This document shows, one piece after another, positions 37,901 to 52,120 of a stretch of DNA of 64,000 bases (positions within the stretch are counted from its first letter, which is position 1; every line of letters starts with the position of its first letter). A program made the translations under genes and the position numbers. Source of the stretch: Prostheceraeus crozeri (lineage: Eukaryota > Platyhelminthes > Polycladida > Euryleptidae). The stretch is from positions 279,968 to 343,967 of the forward strand of contig CAJQUW010013662.1 of the NCBI GenBank assembly GCA_907163375.1, given 5' to 3'. The notes under the pieces are model-generated. The model had not been told where the DNA came from. It saw nothing but the letters and a program-made list of their open reading frames with translations, and ran no database searches.

Positions 37901-40900
37901 AACAGGTCGCTTCATCAACAAGACGCTTTATCAACAGGTCGCTTCATTGACAGGTTATTTCATCAATAGGTCCATTTTATTGACAGGTCGCTTCATCAAC
38001 AGATCGCTTCATCAAAAGTCGCTTCTTCGACAGATCACTTCATCGACAGATCGCTTCATCAACAGACTGCTTCATCAACAGATCGCCTCATCGACAGATC
38101 GCTTCACCAACAGGTCGCTTCATCAATGGATCGCTTTATCAACAGATCCATTTCATCGACAGGTCGCTTCTTCAACAGCTACAATTCATTAACAGATCGC
38201 TTCATCGACAGATCGCTTCAGCAACAGATCGCTATATCAACAGGTCCATTTCATTAACAGGTCGCTTAATCTCAAGGTCGCTTGATCAACAGATCGCTTC
38301 ATCAATGGATCGCTTCATCGACATGTCGCTTCATCAACAAGACGCGTCATCAACAGGTCGCTTCATCAACAGATCGCTTCATCGACAGGTCGCTTCATCA
38401 ACAGGTCGCTTCTTCGACAGGTCACCTCATGGACAGATCGCCTCATCAACAAGTCGCTTCATTAACAGGACCATTTAATCGACAGGTCGCTTCATCAACA
38501 GGTCCACTTCATCGACAGATCGCTTCATCAACAGGTCCCTTCATCAACAGATCACTTCATCAATCGATCGCTTCATCAACTGGTCGCTTTATCTAAAAGT
38601 CGCTTCATCGACAGATCGCTTCATCAACAGATCGCTTCATCAACAGATCATTTCATCAACAGGTCGCATCATCAACAGGTCTAATGATGTACAATTCGCT
38701 TCATCAACAGGTCCATTTCATCGACAGTTCGCTTCATCAACAGGTACAATTCATCAACACATCGCTTCATCAACAGGTCGCTTGGTCAACAGATCGCCTA
38801 ATTAACAGGTCCATTACATCGACAGGTAGTTTCATCGACAGGTCGCTTCATCGACAGGTCGTTTCATCGACAGGTCGCTTCATCGACAGGTCGTTTCATT
38901 GGCAAGTGCTTGATGCTGGCTCAAAGATTATCGTGCATTCATATATATTCATTAAAGACATTATTTACTCACTCTTTAAAGCTACGATGTCTTTGAGCGA
39001 CACCTTTATTATAAATGTATCCTAGGACATGTAATAATCAAATTACATGAATCATCAACAGGTCGCTTCATAAACAAGTGGTTTCTTCGACAGGTCACTT
39101 CATCGACAGATCGCTTCATCAAACGATCATTTCATCAACAGGTCACTTCATCGACAGTTCCATTTCATCAACAGATCGCTTCATCAACAGGTCGCTTGAT
39201 CGACAGGTCCATTTCATCAACGGGTCGCTTCTTCGACAGGTCGCTTCATTAACAGGTTCATTTCATCGACAGGTCGCTTCATCAACAGATCGCTTCATGG
39301 ACAGGTCGCTTCATCAACAGGTCGCTTCTTCGACAGGCCGCTTCATCAACAGGTTGCTTCTTCGACACGTCCATTTCATCAACAGGTCGCTTGATCGTCA
39401 GGTCCATTTCATCGAAGGTCGCTTCGACACGTCCATTTCATCAACAGGTCGCTTCATCAACATGTTCATTTCATCAACAAGTCGCTTCATCAACAGATCA
39501 TTTCATCAACATATCACTTCATCGACAGGTCACTTCATCGACAGTTTCATTTCATCAACAGGTCGCATCGTCAACAGGTCGCTTTATCTAAAGGTCGCTT
39601 CATCAACAGATCGCTTCATTAACAGATCGCTTCATCAACAGATCATTTCATCAACAGGTCGCTTAATCGACAGGTCTATTTCAACAACAGGTCGCATCAT
39701 CAACAGGTCGAATGATGTACAATTCGCTTCATCAACAGGTCCATTTCATCAGCAGTTCGCTTCATCAACAGGTGCAATTCATCAGCAGATCGCTTCATCA
39801 ACACGTCGCTTGGTCAACAGATCCCCTCATTAACAGGTCTATTACATCGACAGGTAGTTTCATCGACAGGTCGTTTTATTGGCAAGTGCATGATGCTGGC
39901 TCGAAGATTATCGTGCATTCATATATATTCATTAAAGACATTATTTACTCACTCTTTAAAGCTACGATGTCATTGAGCGACTCCTTCATTATAAATGTAT
40001 CTTAAGACATGTAATAATCAAATTACATGCATCATTAACAGGTCGCTTCATCAACAGGTCGCTTCATCGACAGGTCACTTCATCAACAGGTCCATTTCAT
40101 CGACAGGTCGCTTCATCAAAAGTCCCTTCCTCGACAGGTCACTTCATCGACAGATCGCTTCATCAACAGATCGCTTCATCAACAGATCATTTCATCAACA
40201 GGTCGCTTCATCGACAGGTCACTTCATCAACAGGTCCATTTTATCGACAGGTCGCTTCATCAACAGATCGCTCCATCGACAGGTCGCTTCATCGACAGGT
40301 CCTTTCATTGACATGTGCATGATGATTGCTCGAATATCATCGTGCATTCATATATATTCATTAAAGACATTATTTACTCACTCTTTAAAGCTACGATGTC
40401 TTTGAGCGACACCTTCATTATAAATGTATCTTAAGACATGTAATAATCAAATTACATGCATCATCAACAGGTCGCTTCATCAACAAGACGCTTTATCAAC
40501 AGGTCGCTTCATTGACAGGTTATTTCATCAATAGGTCCATTTTATTGGCAGGTCGCTTCATCAACAGATCGCCTCATCGACAGATCGCTTCACCAACAGG
40601 TCGCTTCATCAATGGATCGCTTTATCAACAGGTCCATTTCATCGACAGGTCGCTTCTTCAACAGCTACATTTCATTAACAGATCGCTTCATCGACAGATC
40701 ACTTCAGCAACAGATCGCTATATCAACAGGTCCATTTCATTAACAGGTCACTTAATCTCAAGGTCGCTTGATCAACAGATCGCTTCATCAATGGATCGCT
40801 TCATCGACATGTCGCTTCATCAACAAGACGCGTCATCAACAGGTCGCTTCATCAACAGATCGCTTCATCAACAGGTCGCTTCTTCGACAGGTCACCTCAT

Positions 40901-42110
40901 GGACAGACCGCCTCATCAACAGGTCGCTTCATTAACAGGACCATTTCATCGACAGGTCGCTTGGTCGTGAGGTCCATTTCATCGACAGGTCGCTTCATCA
41001 ACAGGTCCACTTCATCGACAGATCGCTTCATCAACAGGTCCCTTCATCAACAGGTCCATTTCATCGACAGGTCGCTTCATCAAAAGTCCCTTCCTCGACA
41101 GGTCACTTCATCGACAGATCGCTTCATCAACAGATCGCTTCATCAACAGATCATTTCATCAACAGGTCGCTTCATCGACAGGTCACTTCATCAACAGGTC
41201 CATTTTATCGACAGGTCGCTTCATCAACAGATCGCTTCATCGACAGGTCCTTTCATTGACATGTGCATGACGCTTGCTCGAATATCTTCGTGCATTCATA
41301 TATATTCATTAAAGACATTATTTACTCACTCTTTAAAGCTACGATGTCTTTGAGCGACACCTTCATTATAAATGTATCTTAAGACATGTAATAATCAAAT
41401 TACATGCATCATCAACAGGTCGCTTCATCAACAAGACGCTTTATCAACAGGTCGCTTCATTGACAGGTTATTTCATCAATAGGTCCATTTTATTGACAGG
41501 TCGCTTCATCAACAGATCGCTTCATCAAAAGTCGCTTCTTCGACAGATCACTTCATCGACAGATCGCTTCATCAACAGACTGCTTCATCAACAGATCGCC
41601 TCATCGACAGATCGCTTCACCAACAGGTCGCTTCATCAATGGATCGCTTTATCAACAGATCCATTTCATCGACAGGTCGCTTCTTCAACAGCTACAATTC
41701 ATTAACAGATCGCTTCATCGACAGATCGCTTCAGCAACAGATCGCTATATCAACAGGTCCATTTCATTAACAGGTCGCTTCATCTCAAGGTCGCTTGATC
41801 AACAGATCGCTTCATCAATGGATCGCTTCATCGACATGTCGCTTCATCAACAAGACGCGTCATCAACAGGTCGCTTCATCAACAGATCGCTTCATCGACA
41901 GGTCGCTTCATCAACAGGTCGCTTCTTCGACAGGTCACCTCATGGACAGATCGCCTTATCAACAAGTCGCTTCATTAACAGGACCATTTAATCGACAGGT
42001 CGCTTCATCAACAGGTCCACTTCATCGACAGATCGCTTCATCAACAGGTCCCTTCATCAACAGATCACTTCATCAATCGATCGCTTCATCAACTGGTCGC
42101 TTTATCTAAA
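34929..42110. repeat. Tandem duplication of about 3.5 kb within the array
   Basis: Landmarks at 36,199, 36,999, 37,448, 37,947 and 38,282 recur exactly 3,513 bp later (39,712, 40,512, 40,961, 41,460, 41,795). Earlier landmarks at 34,929 and 35,323 recur 3,755 bp later. The 242-bp difference is explained by an internal direct duplication in the first copy (about 35,737-35,978 repeated at 35,979-36,220). Each copy spans three to four spacers, so duplication acted on multi-spacer blocks. Confidence 0.85.
36802..36950. repeat. Array spacer, mosaic class B' (first copy)
   Basis: The left half carries class C wording (ttgctcgaatatcatcg) while the right half is class B (actctttaaagctacg, catgtaataatcaaattac). 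Copies start near 36,802, 37,750, 40,315, 41,263, 42,273, 46,707 and 50,468. This is what recombination or gene conversion inside the spacer would give. Confidence 0.8.
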
Positions 42111-42381
42111 AGTCGCTTCATCGACAGATCGCTTCATCAACAGATCGCTTCATCAACAGATCATTTCATCAACAGGTCGCTTCATCGACAGGTCAATTCA
42201 TCAACAGGTCCATTTTATCGACAGGTCGCTTCATCAACAGATCGCTTCATCGACAGGTCCTTTCATTGACATGTGCATGATGCTTGCTCGAATATCTTCG
42301 TGCATTCATATATATTCATTAAAGGCATTATTTACTCACTCTTTAAAGCTACGATGTCTTTGAGCGACACCTTCATTATAA

Positions 42382-45300
42382 ATGTATCTTAAGACATGTA
42401 ATAATCAAATTACATGCATCATCAACAGGTCGCTTCATCAACAAGACGCTTTATCAACAGGTCGCTTCGTCGACAGGTTATTTCATCAACAGGTCCATTT
42501 TATTGACAGGTCGCTTCATCAACAGATCGCTTCATCAAAAGTCGCTTCTTCGACAGGTCACTTCATCGACAGATCGCTTCATCAACAGACTGCTTCATCA
42601 ACAGATCGCCTCATCGACAGATCGCTTCACCAACAGGTCGCTTTATCAATGGATCGCTTTATCAACAGGTCCATTTCATCGACAGGTCGCTTCTTCAACA
42701 GCTACATTTCATTAACAGATCGCTTCATCGACAGATCGCTTCAGCAACAGATCGCTATATCGACAGGTCGCTTCATCTCAAGGTCGCTTGATCAACAGAT
42801 CGCTTCATTAATGGATCGCTTCATCGACATGTCGCTTCATCAACAAGACGCGTCATCAACAGGTCGCTTCATCAACAGATCGCTTCATCGACAGGTCGCT
42901 TCATCAACGGGTCGCTTCTTCGACAGGTCACCTCATGGACAGATCGCCTCATCAACAGGTCGCTTCATTAACAGGACCATTTCATCGACAGGTCGCTTGG
43001 TCGTGAGGTCCATTTCATCGACAGGTCGCTTCATCAACAGGTCCACTTCATCAACAGAGCGCTTCATCAACAGGTCCCTTCATCAACAGATCACTTCATC
43101 AATCGATCGCTTCATCAACTGGTCGCTTTATCTAAAGGTCGCTTCATCGACAGGTCGCTTCATCAACTGGTCGCTTCTTCAACAGATCGTCCCATTAACA
43201 GTTCCATTTCATCGACAGGTCGTTTCATTGACAGGTCGCTTCATCAACAGGTCGCTTCATCGACATGTCCTTTCATTGACATGTGCTTGATGCTTGCTCG
43301 AATAGAATCGTGCATTCATATATTTTTATTAAAGACGTTATTTACTCACCATTTTAAGCTAAGATGTCCTTGAGCGACTCCTTAATTATACATGTATCTT
43401 ATGACATGCAATGATCAAATTCCATGTACCATCATCAGGTTGCTTCATCAACAAGTCGCTTCATCAGCGGGTCGTTTTATCAACAGACCACCTAATCAGT
43501 AGGTCCAATTCATCGACAATTCGCTTCATCAACAGGTCGCTTCATGAACAGATCGCTTCATCAACAGGTTCATTTCGTCCACAGGTCAATTCATCAATAA
43601 GTTGCTTCATCAACAGATCGCTTTATCAACAGATCACTTCATTAACAGATCGCTTCATCAACAGATCATTTCATCAACAGGTCATTTAATCGACAGGTCT
43701 ACTTCATCAACAGGTCGCATCATCAACAGGTCGAATGATGTACAATTCGCTTCATCAACAGGTCCATTTCATCGGCAGTTCGCTTCATCAACAGGTACAA
43801 TTCATCAACTCATCGCTTCATCAGCAGATCGCTTTATCAACAAGTCGCTTGGTCAACAAATCGCCTCATTAACAGGTCTATTACATCGACAGGTAGTTTC
43901 ATCGACAGGTCGTTTCATCGACAGGTCGCTTCATCGACAGGTCGTTTCATTGGCAAGTGCATGATGCTGGCTCGAAGATTATCGTGCATTCATATATATT
44001 CATTAAAGACATTATTTGCTAACTCTTTAAAGCTACGATGTCTTTGAGCGACTCCTTCATTATGAATGTATCTTCAGACATGTAATAATCCAATTACATG
44101 CATCATCAACAGGTCGCTTCATCAACAAGTCGCTTCATCAACAGGTCGCTTCATCGACAGGTCACTTCATCAACAGGTCCATTTCATCAACAGGTCGCTT
44201 CATCAACAGATCGCTTCATCAAAAGTCGCTTCTTCGACAGATCATTTCATCGACAGATCGCTTCATCAACAGACTGCTTCATCAACAGATCGCCTCATCG
44301 ACAGATCGCTTCACCAACAGGTCGCTTCATCAATGGATCGCTTTATCAACAGGTCCATTTCATCGACAGGTCGCTTCTTCAACAGGTCGCTTCATCAATT
44401 GATCGCTTTATCAACAGGTCCATTTCATCGACAGGTCGCTTCTTCAACAGCTACATTTCATTAACAGATCTCTTCATCGACAGATCGCTTCAGCAACAGA
44501 TCGGTATATCAACAGGTCGCTTCATCTCAAGGTCGCTTGATCAACAGATCGCTTCATCGACAGATCGCTTCATCGACATGTCGCTTCATCAACAAGACGC
44601 GTCATCAACAAGTCGCTTCATCAACAGATCGCTTTATCGACATGTCGCTTCATCAACAAGACGCGTCATCAACAGGTCGCTTCATCAACAGATCGCCTCA
44701 TCAACAGGTCGCTTCATTAACAGGACCATTTCATCGACAGGTCGCTTGATCGTGAGGTCCATTTCATCGACAGGTCGCTTCATCAACAGGTCGCTTCACC
44801 TCGAAGTCACTTCATCAATCGATCGCTTCATCGACTGGTCGATTCATCAACATGTCGCTTTATCTAAAGGTCGCTTCATCGACAGGTCGCTTCATCAACT
44901 GGTCGCTTCTACAACAGATCGTCGCATTAACAGGTCCATTTCATCGACAGGTCGTTTCATCGACAGGTCGCTTCATCAACAGGTCGCTTCATCGACAGGT
45001 CCTTTCATTGACATGTGCATGATGCTTGCTCGAATATCATCGTGCATTCATATATTTTTATTAAGACATTATTTACTCACCATTTAAAGCTAAGATGTCC
45101 TTGAGAGACTCCTTAATTATACATGTATCTTAAGACATGCAATAATCAAATTCCATGTACCATCAACAGGTTGCTTCATCAACAAGTCGCTTCATTGACA
45201 GGTCGTTTCATCAACAGACCGCCTAATCAGCAGGTCCAATTCATCGACAATTCGCTTCATCAACAGGTCGCTTCATCAACAGGTCGCCTCATCAACAGAT

Positions 45301-48300
45301 CGCTTCATCAACAGGTCGCTTCATCGACAGGTTCATTTCGTCCACAGGTCAATTCATCAATAGGTTGCTTCATCAACAGGTCACTTAATCAACAGATCGC
45401 TTCATTAACAGATCGCTTCATCAACAGATCATTTCATCAACAGGTCACTTAATCGACAGGTCTACTTCATCAACAGGTCGCATCATCAACAGGTCGAATG
45501 ATGCACAATTCGCTTCATCAACAGGTCCATTTCATCGACAGTTCGCTTCATCAACAGGTACAATTCATCAACACATCGCTTCATCAGCAGATCGCTTCAT
45601 CAACAGGCCGATTGGTCAACAGATCGCCTCATTAACAGGTCTATTACATCTACAGGTAGTTTCATCGACAGGTCGTTTCATCGACAGGTCGCTTCATCGA
45701 CAGGTCGCTTCATCGACAGGTCGCTTCATCGACAGGTTCATTTCGTCCACAGGTCAATTCATCAATAGGTTGCTTCATCAACAGGTCACTTAATCAACAG
45801 ATCGCTACATTAACCGATCGCTTCATCAACAGATCATTTCATCAACAGGTCACTTAATAGACAGGTCTACTTCATCAACAGGTCGAATCATCAACAGGTC
45901 GAATAATGTACAATTCGCTTCATCAACAGGTCTATTTCATCCACAGTTCGCTTCATCAACAGGTACAATTCATCAACACATCGCTTCATCAGCAGATCGC
46001 TTCATCAACAGGCCGATTGGTCAACAGATCGCCTCATTAACAGGTCTATTACATCTACAGGTAGTTTCATCGACAGGTCGTTTCATCGACAGGTCGCTTC
46101 ATCGACAGGTCGCTTCTTCAACAGCTACATTTCATTAACAGATCGCTTCATCGACAGATCGCTTCAGCAACAGATCGCTATATCAACAGGTCCATTTCAT
46201 TAACAGGTCGCTTCATCTCAAGGTCGCTTGATCAACAGATCGCTTCATCAATGGATCGCTTCATCAACATGTCGCTTCATCAACAAGACGCGTCATCAAC
46301 AGGTCGCTTCATCAACAGATCGCTTCATCGACAGGTCGCTTCATGGACAGATCGCCTCATCAACAGGTCGCTTCATTAACAGGACCATTTCATCGACAGG
46401 TCGCTTGGTCGTGAGGTCCATTTCATCGACAGGTCGCTTCATCAACAGGTCCACTTCATCGACAGATCGCTTCATCAACAGGTCCCTTCATCAACAGGTC
46501 CATTTCATCGACAGGTCGCTTCATCAAAAGTCGCTTCCTCGACAGGTCACTTCATCGACAGATCGCTTCATCAACAGATCGCTTCATCAACAGATCATTT
46601 CATCAACAGGTCGCTTCATCGACAGGTCAATTCATCAACAGGTCCATTTTATCGACAGGTCGCTTCATCAACAGATCGCTTCATCGACAGGTCCTTTCAT
46701 TGACATGTGCATGATGCTTGCTCGAATATCATCGTGCATTCATATATATTCATTAAAGACATTATTTACTCACTCTTTAAAGCTACGATGTCTTTGAGCG
46801 ACACCTTCATTATAAATGTATCTTAAGACATGTAATAATCAAATTACATGCATCATCAACAGGTCGCTTCATCAACAAGTCGCTTCATCAACAGGTCGCT
46901 TCATCGACAGGTCACTTCATCAACAGGTCCATTTCATCAACAGGTCGCTTCATCAACAGATCGCTTCATCAAAAGTCGCTTCTTCGACAGGTCACTTCAT
47001 CGACAGATCGCTTCATCAACAGGTCATTTCATCAACAGATCGCCTCATCGACAGATCGCTTCACCAACAGGTCGCTTCATCAATGGATCGCTTTATCAAC
47101 AGGTCCATTTCATCGACAGGTCGTTTCTTCAACAGCTATATTTCATTAACAGATCGCTTCATCGACAGATCGCTTCACTAACAGATCGCTTCATTAACAG
47201 GTCCATTTCATCAACAGGTAGCTCCATCTCAAGGTCGCTTCATCCACAGATCGCTTCATCGACATGTCGCTTCATCAACAAGACGCGTCATCAACAGGTC
47301 GCTTCATCAACAGATCGCCTCATCAACAAGTCGCTTCATTAACAGGACCATTTCATCGACAGGTCGCTTGATCGTGAGGTCCATTTCATCGACAGGTCGC
47401 TTCATCAACAGGTCGCTTCACCTCGAAGTCACTTCATCAATCGATCGCTTCATCGACTGGTCGATTCATCAACATGTCGCTTTATCTAAAGGTCGCTTCA
47501 TCGACAGGTCGCTTCATCAACTGGTCGCTTCTACAACAGATCGTCGCATTAACAGGTCCATTTCATCGACAGGTCGTTTCATCGACAGGTCGCTTCATCA
47601 ACAGGTCGCTTCATCGACAGGTCCTTTCATTGACATGTGCATGATGGTTGCTCGAATATCATCGTGCATTCATATATTTTTATTAAGACATTATTTACTC
47701 ACCATTTAAAGCTAAGATGTCCTTCAGAGACTCCTTAATTATACATGTATCTTAAGACATGCAATGATCAAATTCCATGTACCATCAACAGGTTGCTTCA
47801 TCCACAAGTCGCTTCATTGACGGGTCGTTTCATCAACAGACCGCCTAATCAGCAGGTCCAATTCATCGACAATTCGCTTCATCAACAGGTCGCTTCATCA
47901 ACAGGTCGCCTCATCAACAGATCGCTTCATCAACAGGTCGCTTCATCGACAGGTTCATTTCGTCCACAGGTCAATTCATCAATAGGTTGCTTCATCAACA
48001 GGTCACTTAATCAACAGATCGCTACATTAACAGATCGCTTCATCAACAGATCATTTCATCAACAGGTCACTTAAGAGACAGGTCTACTTCATCAACAGGT
48101 CGAATCATCAACTGGTCGAATAATGTACAATTCGCTTCATCAACAGGTCCATTTCATCGACAGTTCGCTTCATCAACAGGTACAATTCATCAACACATCG
48201 CTTCATCAGCAGATCGCTTCATCAACAGGCCGATTGGTCAACAGATCGCCTCATTAACAGGTCTATTACATCTACAGGTAGTTTCATCGACAGGTCGTTT

Positions 48301-51300
48301 CATCGACAGGTCGCTTTATCGACAGGTCGCTTCATCGACAGGTCGCTTCTTCAAGAGCTACATTTCATTAACAGATCGCTTCATCGACAGATCGCTTCAG
48401 CAACAGATCGCTATATCAACAGGTCCATTTCATTAACAGGTCGCTTCATCTCAAGGTCGCTTGATCAACAGATCGCTTCATCAATAGATCGCTTCATCGA
48501 CATGTCGCTTCATCAACAAGACGCGTCATCAACAGGTCGCTTCATCAACAGATCGCTTCATCAAAAGTCCCTTCTTCGACAGGTCACTTTATCGACAGAT
48601 CGCTTCATCAACAGACTGCTTCATCAACAGATCGCCTCATCGACAGATCGCTTCACCAACAGGTCGCTTCATCAATGGATCGCTTTATCAACAGGTCCAT
48701 TTCATCGACAGGTCATTTCTTCAACAGCTACATTTCATTAACAGATCGCTTCATCGACTGATCGCTTCACTAACAGATCGCTTCATTAACAGGTACATTT
48801 CATCAACAGGTCGCTCCATCTCAAGGTCGCTTCATCAACAGATCGCTTCATCGACATGTCGCTTCATTAACAAGACGCGTCATCAACAGGTCGCTTCATC
48901 AACAGATCGCCTCATCAACAGGTCGCTTCATTAACAGGACCATTTCATCGACAGGTCACTTGATCGTGAGGTCCATTTCATCGACACGTCGCTTCATCAA
49001 CAGGTCGCTTCACCTCGAAGTCTCTTCATCAATCGATCGCTTCATCGACTGGACGATTCATCAACATGTCGCTTTATCTAAAGGTCGCTTCATCGACAGG
49101 TCGCTTCATCAACTGGTCGCTTCTACAACAGATCGTCGCATTAACAGGTCCATTTCATCGACAGGTCGTTTCATCGACAGGTCGCTTCATCAACAGGTCG
49201 CTTCATCGACAGGGCTTTCATTGACATGTGCATGATGCTTGCTCGAATATCATCGTGCATTCAGATATTCTTATTAAAGACAATATTTACTCACCATTTC
49301 AAGCTAAGATGTCCTTGAGCGACTCCTTAATTATACATGTATCTTAAGACATGCAATGATCAAATTCCATGTACCATCAACAGGTTGCTTCATCAACAAG
49401 TCGCTTCATTGACAGGTCGTTTCATCAACAGACCGCCTAATCAGCAGGTCCAATTCATCGACAATTCGCTTCATCAACAGGTCGCCTCATCAACAGATCG
49501 CTTCATCAACAGGTCGCTTCATCGACAGGTTCATTTCGTCCACAGGTCAATTCATCAATAGGTTGCTTCATCAACAGGTCACTTAATCAACAGATCGCTT
49601 AATTAACAGATCGCTTCATCAACAGATCATTTCATCAACAGGTCACTTAATCGACAGGTCTACTTCATCAACAGGTCGCATCATCAACAGGTCGAATGAT
49701 GTACAATTCGCTTCATCAACAGGTCCATTTCATCGACAGTTCGCTTCATCAACAGGTACAATTCATCAACACATCGCTTCATCAGCAGATCGCTTCATCA
49801 ACAGGCCGATTGGTCAACAGATCGCCTCATTAACAGGTCTATTACATCTACAGGTCGTTTCATCGACAGGTCGCTTCTTCAACAGCTACACTTCATTAAC
49901 AGATCGCTTCATCGACAGATCGCTTCAGCAACAGATCGCTATATCAACAGGTCCATTTCATTAACAGGTCGCTTCATCTCAAGGTCGCTTGATCAGCAGA
50001 TCGCTTCATCAATGGATCGCTTCATCGACATGTCGCTTCATCAACAAGACGCGTCATCAACAGGTCGCTTCATCAACAGATCGCTTCATCGACAGGTCGC
50101 TTCATGGACAGATCGCCTCATCAACAGATCGCTTCATTAACAGGACCATTTCATCGACAGGTCGCTTGGTCGTGAGGTCCATTTCATGGACAGGTCGCTT
50201 CATCAACAGGTCCACTTCATCGACAGATCGCTTCATCAACAGGTCCCTTCATCAACAGGTCCATTTCATCGACAGGTCGCTTCATCAAAAGTCGCTTCCT
50301 CGACAGGTCACTTCATCGACAGATCGCTTCATCAGCAGATCGCTTCATCAACAGATCATTTCATCAACAGGTCGCTTCATCGACAGGTCACTTCATCAAC
50401 AGGTCCATTTTATCGACAGGTCGCTTCATCAACAGATCGCTTCATCGACAGGTCCTTTCATTGACATGTGCATGATGCTTGCTCGAATATCATCGTGCAT
50501 TCATGTATATTCATTAAAGACATTATTTACTCACTCTTTAAAGCTACGATGTCTTTGAGTGACACCTTCATTATAAATGTATCTTAAGACATGTAATAAT
50601 CAAATTACATGCATCATCAACAGGTCGCTTAATCAACAAGTCGCTTTATCAACAGGTCGCTTCGTCGACAGGTTATTTCATCAACAGGTCCATTTTATTG
50701 ACAGGTCGCTTCATCAACAGATCGCTTCATCAAAAGTCGCTTCTTCGACAGGTCACTTCATCGACAGATCGCTTCATCAACAGACTGCTTCATCAACAGA
50801 TCGCCTCATCGACAGATCGCTTCACCAACAGGTCGCTTTATCAATGGATCGCTTTATCAACAGGTCCATTTCATCGACAGGTCGCTTCTTCAACAGCTAC
50901 ATTTCATTAACAGATCGCTTCATCGACAGATCGCTTCAGCAACAGATCGCTATATCAACAGGTCGCTTCATCTCAAGGTCGCTTGATCAACAGATCGCTT
51001 CATCAATGGATCGCCTCATCAACAGGTCGCTTCATTAACAGGACCATTTCATCGACAGGTCGCTTGGTCGTGAGGTCCATTTCATCGACAGGTCGCTTCA
51101 TCAACAGGTCCACTTCATCGACAGATCGCTTCATCAACAGGTCCCTTCATCAACAGATCACTTCATCAATCGATCGCTTCATCAACTGGTCGCTTTATCT
51201 AAGGTCGCTTCATCGACAGGTCGCTTCATCAACTGGTCGCTTCTTCAACAGATCGTCCCATTAACAGTTCCATTTCATCGACAGGTCGTTTCATCGACAG

Positions 51301-52120
51301 GTCGCTTCATCGACATGTCCTTTCATTGACATGTGCTTGATGCTTGCTCGAATAGAATCGTGCATTCATATATTTTTATTAAAGACGTTATTTACTCACC
51401 ATTTTAAGCTAAGATGTCCTTGAGCGACTCCTTAATTATACATGTATCTTATGACATGCAATGATCAAATTCCATGTACCATCATCAGGTTGCTTCATCA
51501 ACAAGTCGCTTCATCAACGGGTCGTTTTATCAACAGACCGCCTAATTAGCAGGTCCAATTCATCGACAATTCGCTTCATCAACAGGTCGCTTCATGAACA
51601 GATCGCTTCATCAACAGGTTCATTTCGTCCACAGGTCAATTCATCAATAGGTTGCTTCATCAACAGATCGCTTTATCAACAGATCGCTTCATTAAGAGAT
51701 CGCTTCATCAACAGATCATTTCATCAACAGGTCACTTAATCGACAGGTCTACTTCATCAACAGGTCGAATCATCAACAGGTCGAATGATGTACAATTCGC
51801 TTCATCAACAGGTCCATTTCAGCGACAGTTCGCTTCATCAACAGGTACAATTCATCAACTCATCGCTTCATCAGCAGATCGCTTTATCAACAAGTCGCTT
51901 GGTCAACAAATCGCCTCATTAACAGGTCTATTACATCGACAGGTCGTTTCATCGACAGGTCGTTTCATCGACAGGTCGCTTCATCGACAGGTCGTTTCAT
52001 TGGCAAGTGCATGATGCTGGCTCGAAGATTATCGTGCATTCATATATATTCATTAAAGACATTATTTGCTCACTCTTTAAAGCTACGATGTCTTTGAGCG
52101 ACTCCTTCATTATAAATGTA
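42382..52120. repeat. Nested long-range duplications in the right part of the array
   Basis: The block following the spacer at 42,273 recurs after that at 50,468 (offset 8,195). Landmarks at 43,411 and 44,066 recur at 51,461 and 52,116 (offset 8,050). Shorter offsets of about 2,750 (44,098/46,848), 2,622 (45,123/47,745) and 3,761 (46,228/49,989) lie between them. This pattern fits repeated unequal exchange. Confidence 0.7.
43283..43432. repeat. Array spacer, class C (first copy)
   Basis: Class C has atatttttattaaagacg, actcaccattttaagc, gatgtccttgag, ccttaattatac and aaattccatgtacc. Copies start near 43,283, 45,015, 47,637, 49,228, 51,333 and 52,903, only in the right part of the array. It shares the tail atgtacc with class A and the head ttgctcgaat with B'. 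Confidence 0.85.
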
